Shown here: piece by piece, positions 31,601 through 42,455 of the stretch
Numbering within the stretch: position 1 is the stretch's first letter
How the letters are laid out: every line of letters starts with the position of its first letter
From: Skeletonema marinoi
Lineage: Eukaryota; Bacillariophyta; Thalassiosirophyceae; Thalassiosirales; Thalassiosiraceae
Reading direction: 5' to 3'
Length of the DNA: 64,000 nucleotides
Assembly (NCBI GenBank): GCA_030544225.1
Contig: CM060485.1
Location: 4,774,001-4,838,000 of the forward strand
Made by a program: the position numbers and the translations under genes
Notes under the pieces: generated by a model
Told to the model about the DNA's origin: nothing
The model's database searches: none
Seen by the model: the letters and a program-made list of their open reading frames with translations, nothing else

Positions 31601-31802
31601 CTCGATTGGTGATCCTATTTCCAATATTTATGATGTGCCATATTTGCGAAGCGCTACCAGTAAAGGTGCGGCTGCACATGCTGACGGATCAGTACAGTCT
31701 TCAGTCCTGAGTGAAGACGACCCTGCAAAGTTGATGAGCTCAGCCTTAGATGATTGCATGGCAATACTAGACAAGGCGAGACCAAACGTTGACATAGTTT
31801 GA
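28696..31802 (+). CDS. Large type I membrane protein with DNRLRE-like domain and receptor-like tail
   Basis: Exons 28696-30307 and 30394-31802 give 1006 residues. The 86-bp intron joins NAFKIS to AIFLDPRIA. The ATG at 28696 begins the signal peptide MKLFRVAILVAAQLQPTQAK. Residues about 110 to 310 match the DNRLRE carbohydrate-binding-type beta domain: DDTFIEL, VTMLKFNIG, LKSAKLALYAKNTG, TNWSEETTVWRDY, WAEADVSERFQEIMADW, SKENIQFGPKLSLVFEF. A Pro/Thr/Ser-rich linker (about 330-450) follows. The domain with FQLKIAVTTEEVRG, LEKHLMNVYNESL, and after the splice ASAVLDRATLHAFTG, is shared with the gene at 22395. One TM (GWAGPALAICASLVIMASAL, near 632-658) precedes a tail of about 345 residues, rich in acidic and Ser motifs with no kinase domain. 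Probable cell-surface adhesion or receptor protein. Confidence 0.78.
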
Positions 31803-32037
31803 GCTATATTATATGACGAAAGAGTTGTTTGCACCAACTCTATACACTTGTCTAGCTCTCCTTCATGTTATTAAAATGCACATACACTTAGAGAATAGTT
31901 ATGAAGTAGACCAATACTTCTATGGTTGATAGTTACAACAAAACACGTCTACTAATTATCTGCCCAATCCTACAACATCATGCACTTTTAACGTGATACA
32001 CTTCAATCTGGATCATTTACCATTTGTCGACATTTGA
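31803..32037. other. Convergent intergenic region
   Basis: Holds the 3' ends of two convergent genes. AT-rich with no gene seen. Confidence 0.4.
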
Positions 32038-33446
32038 TTACTGAGAGGCAACAGTACCGCTAAGTTCCTTCTGCATCAAAGGCGTAAGATATTCACCAAC
32101 ACTCAAGGCGGCAATGGCAATATCGATAGTGGCAATATCCAAAGCCTCTTCACCTGTGACACACATTTTGGCCACACGTTCCTTGACGGTGATGTAGTCA
32201 GGATCTTGACTGAAGAAATAAGGCATTGCACCTGGAAGAGAGGATCAAGTGGAAATTCATATAAGCACACTCAATCAAATCATGCAGTGCAAGAAAAATG
32301 TACACAGATAGGTCCACTACTAACCGGGATACTTCGCCTCGAGCACAGATACGTTGGCTTTGTCTTCTTCGTCTGGCATACAGTGCCTGAACATTTCTTT
32401 GCCATCGGCATCACTAACCATGGCGAAAGAAGTGTCTCCCCCACAACGATCGGCTTGAACGCTAACTGCCTTACCAGTCTTTGTCTTGATTGTGAATTTA
32501 ACCTTGTCAAAGTCAGTGAACTCCTTACCAGATGGACCAGGCAGAGTTTGCATTGATGAGAAGTCTTTGTCCACAACGACAGACTCAATATTGTCTACTG
32601 TCACGTCATAAAAAGATGCAAGCAACGCCAATTCGTGGATTGCCATGTTTTTAAGCATGCCCTCTGCGTTTCTTTCAAAGCATTCTCCAAGACTGCTTGC
32701 ATTGTTCTCATAAGTGTTGTTGGAGACGAAAGTAACATGCGATCCCTCATTAGCAGCGGCAAACTCACGAGCGTTGCGGACATACTTGCAGACATTCTGT
32801 GTGTATTTGCATGTGTGGACGTAAGAAGGATCGACTATTAGACGTGGAAAGAATGCGTGTGTACTGGCAGATGGATGGATTCTACTAACTCACCTTGTTG
32901 TATCCCATGCAAATCTTGACGTTGGCATCAGCAGCCTCCCTCTTCATGACCTCCAACTCCTTCACGGTCGGTGCGCCAGGTTTTTCCAAATAGATCACAG
33001 TGCACCCAGCAGCGATTGATTCCCCAAGAAGACGAGGGTTGTCCATGGTACGGCCGGAGATAAGAGCAAGGCGCTTCACCCCGTCTGCAACAGGAGGAAC
33101 GTCGGCGAGGCTCTTATAGAACCCAACTTGATGATCAGCTTCTGCTTTGGATTTGAACTCTGCGAACTCTGACCCCCCTGGACCAGTCGCACCGGGTCCG
33201 AGGAACCATGGCTCGACGATGTGGCAGAGTTTGGCGGACGGGCACTCATTGCCTAACATTTGAACAGCATGGTACCATCCCATACCTACAAAGAATGATT
33301 GGATCAAGAAAGTGTTGGATCATGACATGTGTTTGATTGGCGCATACATTAAACTTCCTTCAAAGAAAGACTTTCTTACCGCGGAGAGGACAACCACATC
33401 CAACGAGGATAACCTCGGCTTGACTGGGAGACGGAGTTGCAACCAT
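32038..33446 (-). CDS. Gfo/Idh/MocA-family NAD(P)-dependent oxidoreductase
   Basis: Four exons on the minus strand: 33446-33380, 33285-32894, 32796-32325 and 32231-32038. The three introns are 94, 97 and 93 bp with GT-AG borders and keep frame, giving 374 residues. The N terminus MVATPSPSQAEVILVGCGCPLRGMGWYHAV contains the dinucleotide-binding GxG-type loop, split by intron 1. The central ISGRTMDNPRLLGESIAAGC and YLEKPGAPTVKELEVMKREA carry the E-K-P motif typical of the family, followed by CMGYNKNVCKYVRNAREFAA. The C-terminal half is the alpha/beta substrate domain with LKNMAIHELALLASFYDV, whose His is a likely catalytic residue. These enzymes oxidise or reduce sugars or sugar-like substrates; the substrate here is unknown. 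No targeting signal is visible. Confidence 0.85.
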
Positions 33447-34539
33447 TGTTTAGCTTCGACTTTGCTGGGGGACGTGAAGAGTATCTTTGATTTGACAAAT
33501 GCAACGACTTTGCCCGGTTAGATATAACTTTTAGTTGTAGTTGCAGTGAAAGTGGAACAAAGTTCGGCAAAAATCTTTGACACCACCTCCAAAAAAGGTT
33601 ACTCTGTCTGTGGATGCTTCGTACGCGTATGAGACATTGTTGGCACCTCTAGCCTACCGTAACAAACATAGTCACCAATTCTGCAAATCACCTTTGTGCA
33701 TCTGGCGGCTTGAAAAATGGCGCGGTGGCAGCCTGCAAACATCACTTGGGCCACGACAATGGGAACTACACATAGTGGGAACCTCCTCTCCTGACTCCTA
33801 TGTTGGTATGAGATTTGATTCGTACCAGATAGCTAGTGCGTCGGGAGGACTAACCATCCACGCTATTAAAGAGAGGGTTTCATAGATAGATAAAGCAATA
33901 TCCTATGGGCTGAAACGACTGGTCGAGAGGCCTCTTACTCTTTGCATTGTATACAAGTGGAGTGCCATATATAGTAATTTTTCAAGAATATCCAGCCTGA
34001 ACACCAACATCAACTGCCTCCTCTTGCTACTAATCATACGTCTTTCCTTTCCTGAGAGATGAGCCACGGTAAATCAAATTCATGAATGAGCTTTGTCGGT
34101 GGAAAGAAGAAGAAGGGAAACCTTACCCCAGCGCAGAGGTTTGACCAGGTCATATCTTGTCTTATCTCGAATCTATGGTGTAATACGATTAAATTGTTCG
34201 ACTACTAGATAGCCTCCTGAAACGTTGCTACTGCTTCTTTTAGCTTCTTTTGATGGAACTGTGACAGACTGTACTCAACAGACAACAGTTTGCACCAAAC
34301 TAGCATGTATGATATTGTAGTTACTGAATCATGCCTCTCGAAGTGTGCTGCGTGTCAATAAGGTTTAATGTAAACTACGAACATACTAGGTTTATCTGAT
34401 CATGATGTTGCAATTCTCACAAACCGTATTATTGTCCTATCTTTCCCTTCTCTTGTGTACAAATGGTTATTATTCTACCAAGCTTGCCAATTTTGACGAC
34501 AGGTCATCAGTCACATGATACGAACATGTCCTTCCATCC
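33447..34539. other. Gene-poor region upstream of the oxidoreductase and before the ankyrin copy
   Basis: About 1.1 kb. It must include the oxidoreductase promoter. A 102-codon frame (33577-33885, +) lacks recognisable features and starts without an ATG. No RNA gene was found. Confidence 0.4.
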
Positions 34540-37090
34540 ACTTCTCGGAAACAACCAAATAACGGTATCGGAAAAAGAGCTTTGAATAAGTCTATTTGAT
34601 ACAGCTCTCTAGGCTCACGAACAGTTGAAACATGCTGATTAGAAGATTCTTCGTCATCTCTCACTCTCTTCCCTTCGCTTCAAATCTTCGTATGCCTGAC
34701 CACCTACATTGCTCGTTTTTTCTTACACTGATGCGAAAAAGATACTGTATAGCCATAGGCATCTCTTGCAAAATGACACTCTGAGACGATGTGTGACCTA
34801 ATACAGTGGTGCTCCGCGGTCAGCGCCAGCCATATTCATATTGAACTCATCAGGACACAGAAGGTCTTCCTCGCTTTCTGCCTCCAAAGAATATACGAGG
34901 TGGCAGTATTGACATTGCATCAGATGAAGTAATGGGACGTGATAGTGATAGCTATCTTCTCTGTCGCAGTTGCCATGGGCACGAGACGTACAACATATGG
35001 TATGGTACTCAATCGCGTTCGCGTCACATCACGACTAAATTCGAGGTATTCAAGCGAGGACTTTCATTTTGGTAGGGTTGTCGTTCTAATTTTACATATA
35101 ACGACGACGATAAGATGGATGGCAACGATGAGAGCACTGCTTCGGTGCAGCCCTCTGACGGATCGGTTGTAGATGTACCATCGGCATCAACTATCACATC
35201 GCCTTCCTCTAACGGCGGCGCAAGAACCTCGGCCAGCGCAGATGAATCCGCATCGCAATCCAACGGCGAAACGCAACTCTCGGAGCAAATGCAGCAGCTG
35301 ACCATCCGCCAGGATACTACCATCCAGAGCAATCAGCCATCTCTTCCGGAACTGCGTGCCTACTGTCAATCTGACTCCCTCACCGAACATGGCCTTCGCG
35401 AGAGATTGTCTCATCTAGAACTTCAGGGGAATGATTCAACCTACGATATCCTTCTCATCGACGTCTGTGCAAACGATTGTGTAACACATGGGATGGTTCA
35501 ATGCGTCATCGAGCATGTTCCTGGAGCTGTTAGCGCTGTCGATAGGAGAGGAGCTACACCACTCCATTTCCTGTGCTTAAACAAAAGTGCCACCCGAGAT
35601 ATTGTTCGATGCGTGATTGGAGGCAACCCAGATGCTCTGCTGGCACAATTTGGATTAGGCTGGACCCCTCTCGTCATTTTATGCTGCAATAGAGCACTGG
35701 ATGAAACAGTAGCAGTGGAGATTTCTACATTGTTTCTTGAGACGTGCCCGGCATCTGTGAAGTGTTGCAATCATGATGGAGATCTACCAATTCATTTCGC
35801 GGTTAGACATCGTTCTCCCAAGTTTTGCTGGAAGCTCATCCAGGCATATCCAATGTCTATTCGGCATGAAGCATTTGGCGAGCCATTGTTGTATTATGTC
35901 CTGTTTACATCGAGTGTCGATGATAGCGTTGCATTGGCCGTGTTGAAGATGCTTCTCGAGAAGCATTCAGATATGATTCGTGATGTTAGAATGAATGGTT
36001 CGTCCGTTCTACACTTTGCTGCCTCAAATCATCTAACACGAGCTGTCGAAGTCTGCCGTTTGCTCATCCGAGCTTTTCCTGAACTTGTGCTCGAGCTTGG
36101 TGAATCTGGTCTTCAGCCTCTCCACATTGCTTGCCTTCATGGCAATTTGCCGGTTGTGAAATGCATTCTTGAACTACGTCCTGATGTAATCCGTGGTGGA
36201 AGTAGCGACGGCCGGTTTCCCATTCACTATGCGATTGGTGCTTTGAGGGAAAGTCCTCTGACAGCTGTGGAAGTGGTTAAGTTTCTCTTGTCAGTCCATC
36301 CCATTGTGGCGTCGCAGAAAGTGAATGGGATAACTAACGCCTATCCACTGATCTACGCCTGTTTCGAGACAAAAGCATCGAACTTGAGCTCTGGTTTCGA
36401 AGTGATCATATTATTGTACAATGCCTACCCCGAGGCGATTGTCAATGCCGAGACATTATTCAGGCGACACATTGACAACAGTAACTTCGTCAGTGCTGTG
36501 CGAGACGTTCTTGTCGAACAACTCCATTATGCCGCCTAAGCCAGCAATCTCCAACTCGTCAGAACTCAAGACGGAAATGGGAGACTTCCACTTCACCATG
36601 CCCTTGAGGAAAATGCCCCCTTGGGTACAATCAAGCTATTTGTTCAAGCTGATCCTTCCACTATTCAAACTCCTGATAGCGAAGGGTCGTTGCCTTTACA
36701 CATTGCTGCAAGCGAATGTGACCCCAACGTTATCAAATACTTGGTTGGTCTTTACACAAGGAGCCTTCTTGTCGCAGATAACCGAGGTAATACACCTCTT
36801 CATTACGCTTGCCAAGAAGGGAGATATGATGTGATAGAGATGTTTTTGACTCGGTATCCTAATGCACCGGTTGCGACAAGGAATGTGGATGGGGATTTGC
36901 CGATTCAACTCCTTCTCGACTGGGACGATCAAGAGTGGGCTGATTACGCGAGCTGTATCTTCCTTCTTCTCAAAGCAAACCCCGAGATGTGGATGAGTAA
37001 TGAGAACCTCGTGCTCGCGTTAACAAGCTGACTCATAGCTGGGATGTCTATGTCTATTTAGGATCTTAAAGTAGATTAAGTTTCTTCAAC
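34540..37090 (+). repeat. Segmental duplication, copy B (ankyrin gene plus flanks)
   Basis: Collinear with 9450-12065 including promoter blocks and the 3' flank (agctgggatgtctatgtcta). Small insertions and deletions and many substitutions separate the copies, so the event is not recent. The copies lie about 25 kb apart in direct orientation. Confidence 0.85.
35115..37031 (+). pseudogene. Ankyrin-repeat gene, second copy, interrupted by one in-frame stop
   Basis: The frame from ATG 35115 matches the intact copy at 10067 throughout. A TAA at 36537-36539 replaces a CAA codon (the intact copy reads HYAAQAR-like sequence here: gccgcccaag versus gccgcctaag). After this stop the same frame stays open to 37031 and encodes the final ankyrin repeats (GSLPLHIAASECDPNVIKYL, RGNTPLHYACQEGRYDVIEM) with a C terminus WMSNENLVLALTS. 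So one nonsense change separates a 474-residue product from a protein of about 638 residues. It may make a truncated protein, be read through, or be a young pseudogene. Most substitutions between copies are conservative within the repeat pattern. Confidence 0.8.
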
Positions 37091-37232
37091 GTGCATTGCA
37101 TCAACATGAAATGCGCTTGAAAGTCGTGATTGATTTGTTAGATTTATCAGCCTTGCAGACACCAACTTCACTCATGTGTACTCTCAAGTGGCTTTCCTCC
37201 AGCTGCTTTTGCAATTGCCAATAGAGAGTAAA

Positions 37233-37586
37233 TTATTGTTGCACCACAGCCCATTCAACTTCATATCCATACTTTCCTTTCTTCGATATCTTTGCAGGAA
37301 ATAAATTGTCCTTCTCTTTAGCATTGTCGGCACAGGCTGAGCTATGGTGATGGACCGTGATTGATGGCTGACTACTTCCACTATCACTACTCTGTCTCCT
37401 TCCTCCACAACCATGTTGAACTGTCTTTGCATCTCCTTCACCAGAATTAGAGCTCGATCCCTCTTCTACCTCTCCAGTCTTTGGGTTTCTACTTCTTAAA
37501 TCAGATCCACCAATGATCTTTTGGTATCCACCTTCATTGCAAAATAAACGCACGGTGAATCTCTTGTGACTATTGTCAATATCAAG
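37233..37586 (-). pseudogene. C-terminal gene remnant wedged between ankyrin copies
   Basis: A minus-strand frame runs from the junction with the third ankyrin fragment (ARENLDIDNSHKRFTVRLF CNEGGYQKIIGG) through a Ser-rich stretch to a charged end (KGKYGYEVEWAVVQQ). It has no ATG near its beginning, only an in-frame GTG at 37553, and its upstream part is cut exactly where ankyrin-like sequence begins. It has the look of real protein but no family is recognised. It may be the last exon of a gene broken by the rearrangement. Confidence 0.4.
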
Positions 37587-38035
37587 ATTTTCTCGTGCCT
37601 TCTTGAAGTTGCCCCCTTGGGTGCAGTCAAGCTATTGGTTCAAGCTGATTCTTCCACTATTCAAACTCCTGCCAATCACGGATCGTTGCCTTTCCACATT
37701 GCTGCAAGCGAATATGAGTGCCCCGATGTTATTAAGTACTTGCTTGATCTTAACATTGACAGCCTTCTAGTCGCAGATAACTGGGCGATACACCTCTTCA
37801 TAATGCTTGCCTTGAAGGGAGATGTGATGTGATAGAGATGCTTTTGACTCGGTATCCCAATGCACCGGTTGCGACAAGGAATGTGGATGGGGATTTGTCG
37901 ATTCATCTCCTTCTCGATTACGATGATCAAGAGAATGCCGGCTATCTACCTTCTTCTGAGGGCGAACCCCGAGATGTGGATGAATGATGCAAATATTGTG
38001 CTCGCGTTGTCAAGTCTCTCTATTTCTGCTATCTA
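37586..38035 (+). pseudogene. Third ankyrin copy, 5'-truncated fragment
   Basis: Homology to the other two copies starts abruptly within the repeat LLEVAPLGAVKLL and continues through HIAASEYECPDVIKYLLDL. A one-base deletion near 37787 shifts the frame relative to the other copies (gataactgggcgatacacct versus gataaccgaggtaatacacct). Further on, the words gtatcccaatgcaccggttgcg and cccgagatgtgga show that the tail of the gene is present. It is a dead fragment and probably arose by unequal exchange involving copy B. Confidence 0.8.
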
Positions 38036-39782
38036 GTCATGGTGAATTCTTTGGATGTTACCATAATGATAAGATATCTTTTTGTGTACCGTGTTAAATT
38101 CGAAAACATACTGCAAGTTGTATCCACTTCATTTACAGTTATTATCGTTTCAATCGTCAGCTTGCATATGCGAATTTCACGTGATATTTTGCTTATCTTT
38201 CATATGAAGCTTAGTTTGATGATAGACGAGTTGGAAAACCCAGAGATAGAGATGAGTTTGTGCGGCAACACAAGCTTGGGGAAAAATCTAACCCCTCAAG
38301 ATATTCTGGCCTGTTTGTTGGATCTTCCTCCACTTTCCACGAGGTTATGCTTGGGGCATATTTGACTTCCGGTCCACATACGAAGGACTCCCATCTATCA
38401 CATATCACTCATCAAACTTACCACTTCTGCACCCGCACCATGGTGGTCTCCGTTCCAGTAGCCATAGTTAACCACATAAACCGATTATAATTGATTGCGT
38501 TCGCCTAACCGGTAACTAATACCATAATATACATATTTGAAGGAGGGTATCACGATGGTTGCCACTTGCTCGGAGAAAAAGCAGTTGTCATCGGTGCCAC
38601 GAAAATCGTCGATATTTCGCTCCGTCGTCTATACTATGGATCCTTTCGGAATAATTATCGTCACAAGGAAGTCATGATACTAAACCATGTATGTTCAATG
38701 ACTATATAATGGCTGGATTGAAGGAAAAGAGCCGCAGCTCTCCTCAACGTAAGCAAACAATAAATTTCAGATGGGAGGTTGATATCAGTGCAGAGATTTT
38801 GTACCCAACATAATGCAACAATGAAATCTCTATTTAAATGACTATGATAATGAAACGAACTGCAACAAACATTCAATAATAATGTCTGACGAGTATTGGG
38901 TGTCCATGAGACGGTTTTCAGCACAACTAGATGGGATGTATTGATATTATTCATTGGCAGTACATGTGATCTATATATGATGAGAAATATGTTAGTATCC
39001 AATTATCTGAGACGACGACAGCGACGCTATACTTCGCCAATGACTTTGGGTTATAGGTGTACTCATTGTGTGTTCTTTTGGGTCGTTATTCATCTCATTG
39101 CGACCGTGTAAGACAAACATCGAATACGTATCTCGTTAGCACCACCTCGAGTTCAGATCGTTCCACATAGTATAGAGACACTAATCGTTACTATGCTCGT
39201 TGCCTTATGCGCATCAATCGAAGAATATAGGATAGAGACTCTGCGTTCAAAACACTCTGCATGCAGTTTCTATTAATGTGATGGTAGTCGATGTTCTGTC
39301 GGATACTGTGTCGATGAAGTAGATTTTTCGATATTGTACTGTGGTAAATCTAGGCACTCTGACTGCCATAACGGACATGGTGGCTCTGATTTGACTGAGG
39401 GGTGCATATGAAGTGATTGAGTTGGATTGGTAGGTACATTTCGTGGATGGTATGTCGACACAACTCTCCAACCATGACGAAGGTCCTCGAACTCGACAGC
39501 ATTACTAAGAAGTTTCGAAGAGTTCCACTTAATTTTGAGATACTGAACATTCGACATTTGTGGGCGTAATTGGCAAAACAGTAGATGAGTATGTGATGAA
39601 GCCGTTCCCAAATAACGCCCACGAATTTGCTTATATTGGTGTAATGGTGGCTAATAGTTCTTGTGTGATTATGTTGTTAGCTACGGAACTTTTTGGAATA
39701 TTTTTATCATCGTCGCGCATCAGCGTGGTTGGATGTGAAACTTTTAGAAGCGGTATTGAAAAGATTTAGTAAATGTCACTTT
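38036..39782. other. Gene-poor 1.7 kb with a small hairpin
   Basis: Only short frames are present on both strands, none with recognisable protein character. A 19-20 base imperfect inverted repeat (gtgggcgtaattggcaaaac near 39557 and its reverse complement near 39605) surrounds a spacer of about 28 bases and may be a relic of a small mobile element. No RNA gene was found. Confidence 0.4.
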
Positions 39783-40466
39783 TCATGGGAACACACGCCA
39801 TAACCTCGTGATTTCATCTGCTTCATTGTTGTTTTGCTCATTGCCATCACCAGTATCGGCTGGACCATAAATAGAAGTTTCTGCTCCGCCCTCACCTTTT
39901 CCTCCCTCCCCAGATTGGGCAGGTGATTGCCACCTCGCTCCCCAAGTTGGAGGTTGCTGCGTCATCGTCGACGATGATACATTATCATGCCTCCCCCGCT
40001 TCCTATCTCGTCCACTCCCCCCTCCTCGATCATCCCTCACCTGCCCTCCACCAGCACCTCGTCCATACTGTCTCCCAGGTTTGAAACCAGCATCCAACTC
40101 TACTCGAATCACCCTCCCATCCAATTTCGTCCCGGTTAAATTCGACACGGCACTCAATGCATCAATCCTATGATGAAATTCCACAAAGGCAAATCCACAC
40201 GGTGTCTTCTTAAACCGATCCAAGCCCATTTGCACCTCCTTAACAGGACCCAATTGTTCAAAATGCCGTTTTAGGTGAAAACTCCGTGTCGAAAATGCAA
40301 GATTACCCACATAAAGGGTGGAGGAGTAAGCTAGGGCGCGTAGTTGAGATTCGGGACTGTCGTAATGAGAACGATCCCAGTAGAGTTTCTTTTCTGTAGC
40401 GTTGGCGTTTAGTAAAGCTGGTGCACATGTTGGTGCTGGGAGAATTAATTTTATTTTCGGAGACAT
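39783..40466 (-). CDS. NCBP2: Nuclear cap-binding protein subunit 2 (CBP20)
   Basis: This 227-residue protein starts at ATG 40466-40464; an upstream TTG extension was not used. After a short leader, YWDRSHYDSPESQLRALAYS corresponds to the CBP20 N-terminal cap-binding segment with its Tyr. The RRM follows: STLYVGNLAFST (RNP2), VKEVQMGLDRFKKTPCGFAFVEFHHR (RNP1 GFAFVEF), and then DGRVIRVELDAGFKPGRQYG RGAGGGQVRDD, almost diagnostic of CBP20 because its residues grip the cap. With CBP80 it binds the m7G cap of nuclear RNA polymerase II transcripts and promotes splicing and export. The C-terminal tail is Gly/Arg/Ser-rich and longer than in animals. It is divergent from the sulfotransferase-like gene. 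Confidence 0.93.
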   Translation of the reverse strand: MSPKIKLILPAPTCAPALLNANATEKKLYWDRSHYDSPESQLRALAYSSTLYVGNLAFSTRSFHLKRHFEQLGPVKEVQMGLDRFKKTPCGFAFVEFHHRIDALSAVSNLTGTKLDGRVIRVELDAGFKPGRQYGRGAGGGQVRDDRGGGSGRDRKRGRHDNVSSSTMTQQPPTWGARWQSPAQSGEGGKGEGGAETSIYGPADTGDGNEQNNNEADEITRLWRVFP

Positions 40467-41020
40467 GATGTTTGATGTTTTAAAGGACGTCAAAAGAAGC
40501 CTACCCTACTTATTGAATATGAATATTATTTGTTTGCAACACCCTAAATTTCGATCTATTAGCAGCAGCGTGGCTAGTACTTGAATTCCTTTGAGGTGAG
40601 TAGGTCGGGCAACTAATTCCTGACGATATGTAGAGCGGATAGTGAGCCCTCTTGCGGTGTTGCCTTCGTTGATGATAGTTGATGATGATGAAGATGATCT
40701 ATGATGTTACTTGACTGTGTGACACTTTGTTACACATGACAATGTACGGTACAATACGTAGGCTAAGTAAACGCTGCAGTATCCTTTTGTCACCATACTT
40801 ATTCCGACGTTGAAAGAAAGCAGGTACTTAGGTATCCCTCCGTCTCAGCCGTTCAACGCACCAAGCTCGCCGAATGAACCCATCTTATTCTTCCCTCTGC
40901 TTGCAAGTTGTACGATACTTGTACTTAGGGTCTGACATCTCTATTACCCTATATTGTACTTATTATATTCCACTCTATGCTCTTAAAAAGAAGAGATCGT
41001 TCAGCTCTCCATAGACTCAG
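40467..41020. promoter_or_regulatory. Divergent promoter region
   Basis: 554 bp between CBP20 (-) and the sulfotransferase-like gene (+). A gacgtca motif occurs near 40486, just upstream of the CBP20 start, and an AT-rich stretch (ttattatattccactctatgc) precedes the plus-strand ATG. Their function is unknown. Confidence 0.4.
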
Positions 41021-42352
41021 ATGTATTCCGGGTTTCTCCTGATAGTGGTCGCCACTGGTTGGCTTTTCACTAGAAAGGCTAAAATCACAGAGAACACCAA
41101 TCAGGCCAGTCCTTTACGACATACCAATATTCGTATGGTTATTGTGTCGGCCATATCTTTCTTCCTTGGTCTTCAATTCAGCCATCTGACAGCACTGTTT
41201 CAAACCGATTTTAGTGAAGGCGGATTGATTGACAGTCATGCAACTGAGTACATGACATGGGCTCCAGATGAAATAGAACAAGCCGAAAGGAGAAATAGAG
41301 GCACGCGAAGGAGAAGGAAGCCAAATCAATCAAATACACACAAGAAGAAGAAGAACAAGAAGAACAAACCACTTCCAAGGTACCATGACTCCAACTATAC
41401 CAAAAAGAGCTTCGAGCCATTGCCCTGGTCCCTTCCAAAGCCATCGTCTGTCAGGTATCAGACAAGCGAAGAGTTCATGGCAGACTACATAGCGTTGAAA
41501 AGAAAGCACAATATTCCTTTGCCATGGGAGCAAGGCAAATACAAAGAAGATAAAGTCACATTACCTCGCCCGATCATAGGGCTCAACTTTCCCAAATCTG
41601 CAACGTTAACAATGAGCGAGTATTTCGCTTGTGGCGGCATCACCTCTACCCACACAACGACGCAAGATGGTCGCATTGGCATATGTATGATGGAGAATCA
41701 TTTGAAAGACAAACCTCCAATGGAAGGGTGTAATACCCATAGAAACAGGAAGAAGGAAGAAACTAAGCCAATCGAAGTCATCTTTGATATAGGGCTACAA
41801 GGTCCTCCGTGTTATTATGCTAGCCTCCATGATGGAGGACTCGATAACATCGCAAAGCACTATCCTGATGGAACAATCATGTTGGTGACCCGTAATGCAA
41901 CTAAATGGTTTAATAGTTTCGAAGGGTGGGGAGGTATTCTAAAGGCATGGGGACAAAGATCTTGCGGTTTTGATGGTAGTTTGGAGGGGGAAGGAATGGA
42001 GTATTGGTATGATTTGTACATGTCCAACAGAAGCAAGAGGCAGTACTGGCTAGATTTTTATGAAGCTCACACACAAAAGATTCGAGAATTTGCGTTGAAA
42101 CATTTAGCTCTGACATATGTGGAAGTAGAGTTAGAGAATGATAAGATGGCGGAGCAGTTAGAGCTTTATACCGGCGTTAAACAATCGTGTGTTCAGGTTT
42201 GTCACCCCGGACCTCACTGGATTAGAAAACATGATACTACGAGCAAATGTCATCCAAAAGGAGAGGAGCCCCCATCAATCGATACAGAAGAAGCTAATGA
42301 TTATTCCGACGACGAAGACAATACTTTCGTCGAATTTAATCGTCTCAGATAG
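41021..42352 (+). CDS. Sulfotransferase-like type II membrane protein
   Basis: This 443-residue protein has no intron. A short N-terminal hydrophobic stretch (MYSGFLLIVVATGWLF) and a second one (MVIVSAISFFLGLQFSHLTAL) suggest a Golgi type II anchor. A basic linker follows (RRRRKPNQSNTHKKKKNKKN). The catalytic-like region has IIGLNFPKSATLTMSEYFAC (5'-phosphosulfate loop pattern, GLxFPKSGT-like) near residue 182 and GTIMLVTRNATKWFNSFEGW (3'-phosphate R-xxx-S-like pattern) near 285. Cys-rich segments (SCVQVCHPGPHWIRKHD) end the domain. Enzymes of this fold transfer sulfate from PAPS to glycans or proteins; the acceptor here is unknown. Related diatom proteins form a divergent group, so the enzymatic assignment is moderate. 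Confidence 0.65.
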   Translation: MYSGFLLIVVATGWLFTRKAKITENTNQASPLRHTNIRMVIVSAISFFLGLQFSHLTALFQTDFSEGGLIDSHATEYMTWAPDEIEQAERRNRGTRRRRKPNQSNTHKKKKNKKNKPLPRYHDSNYTKKSFEPLPWSLPKPSSVRYQTSEEFMADYIALKRKHNIPLPWEQGKYKEDKVTLPRPIIGLNFPKSATLTMSEYFACGGITSTHTTTQDGRIGICMMENHLKDKPPMEGCNTHRNRKKEETKPIEVIFDIGLQGPPCYYASLHDGGLDNIAKHYPDGTIMLVTRNATKWFNSFEGWGGILKAWGQRSCGFDGSLEGEGMEYWYDLYMSNRSKRQYWLDFYEAHTQKIREFALKHLALTYVEVELENDKMAEQLELYTGVKQSCVQVCHPGPHWIRKHDTTSKCHPKGEEPPSIDTEEANDYSDDEDNTFVEFNRLR

Positions 42353-42455
42353 TTTGGTTACGTGCTAACATTCTAAGAAAAACTAAAATAATGCTTATCT
42401 CTATATAGACCAAAAACTGGGCTTCTCTTCTGCTTGTGCCAACTTGATCAAGTCT

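Noticed and set aside
33577-33885. 102-codon frame as a gene
   Set aside because: It begins at a non-ATG codon, has no recognisable features and lies alone in a gene-poor stretch.
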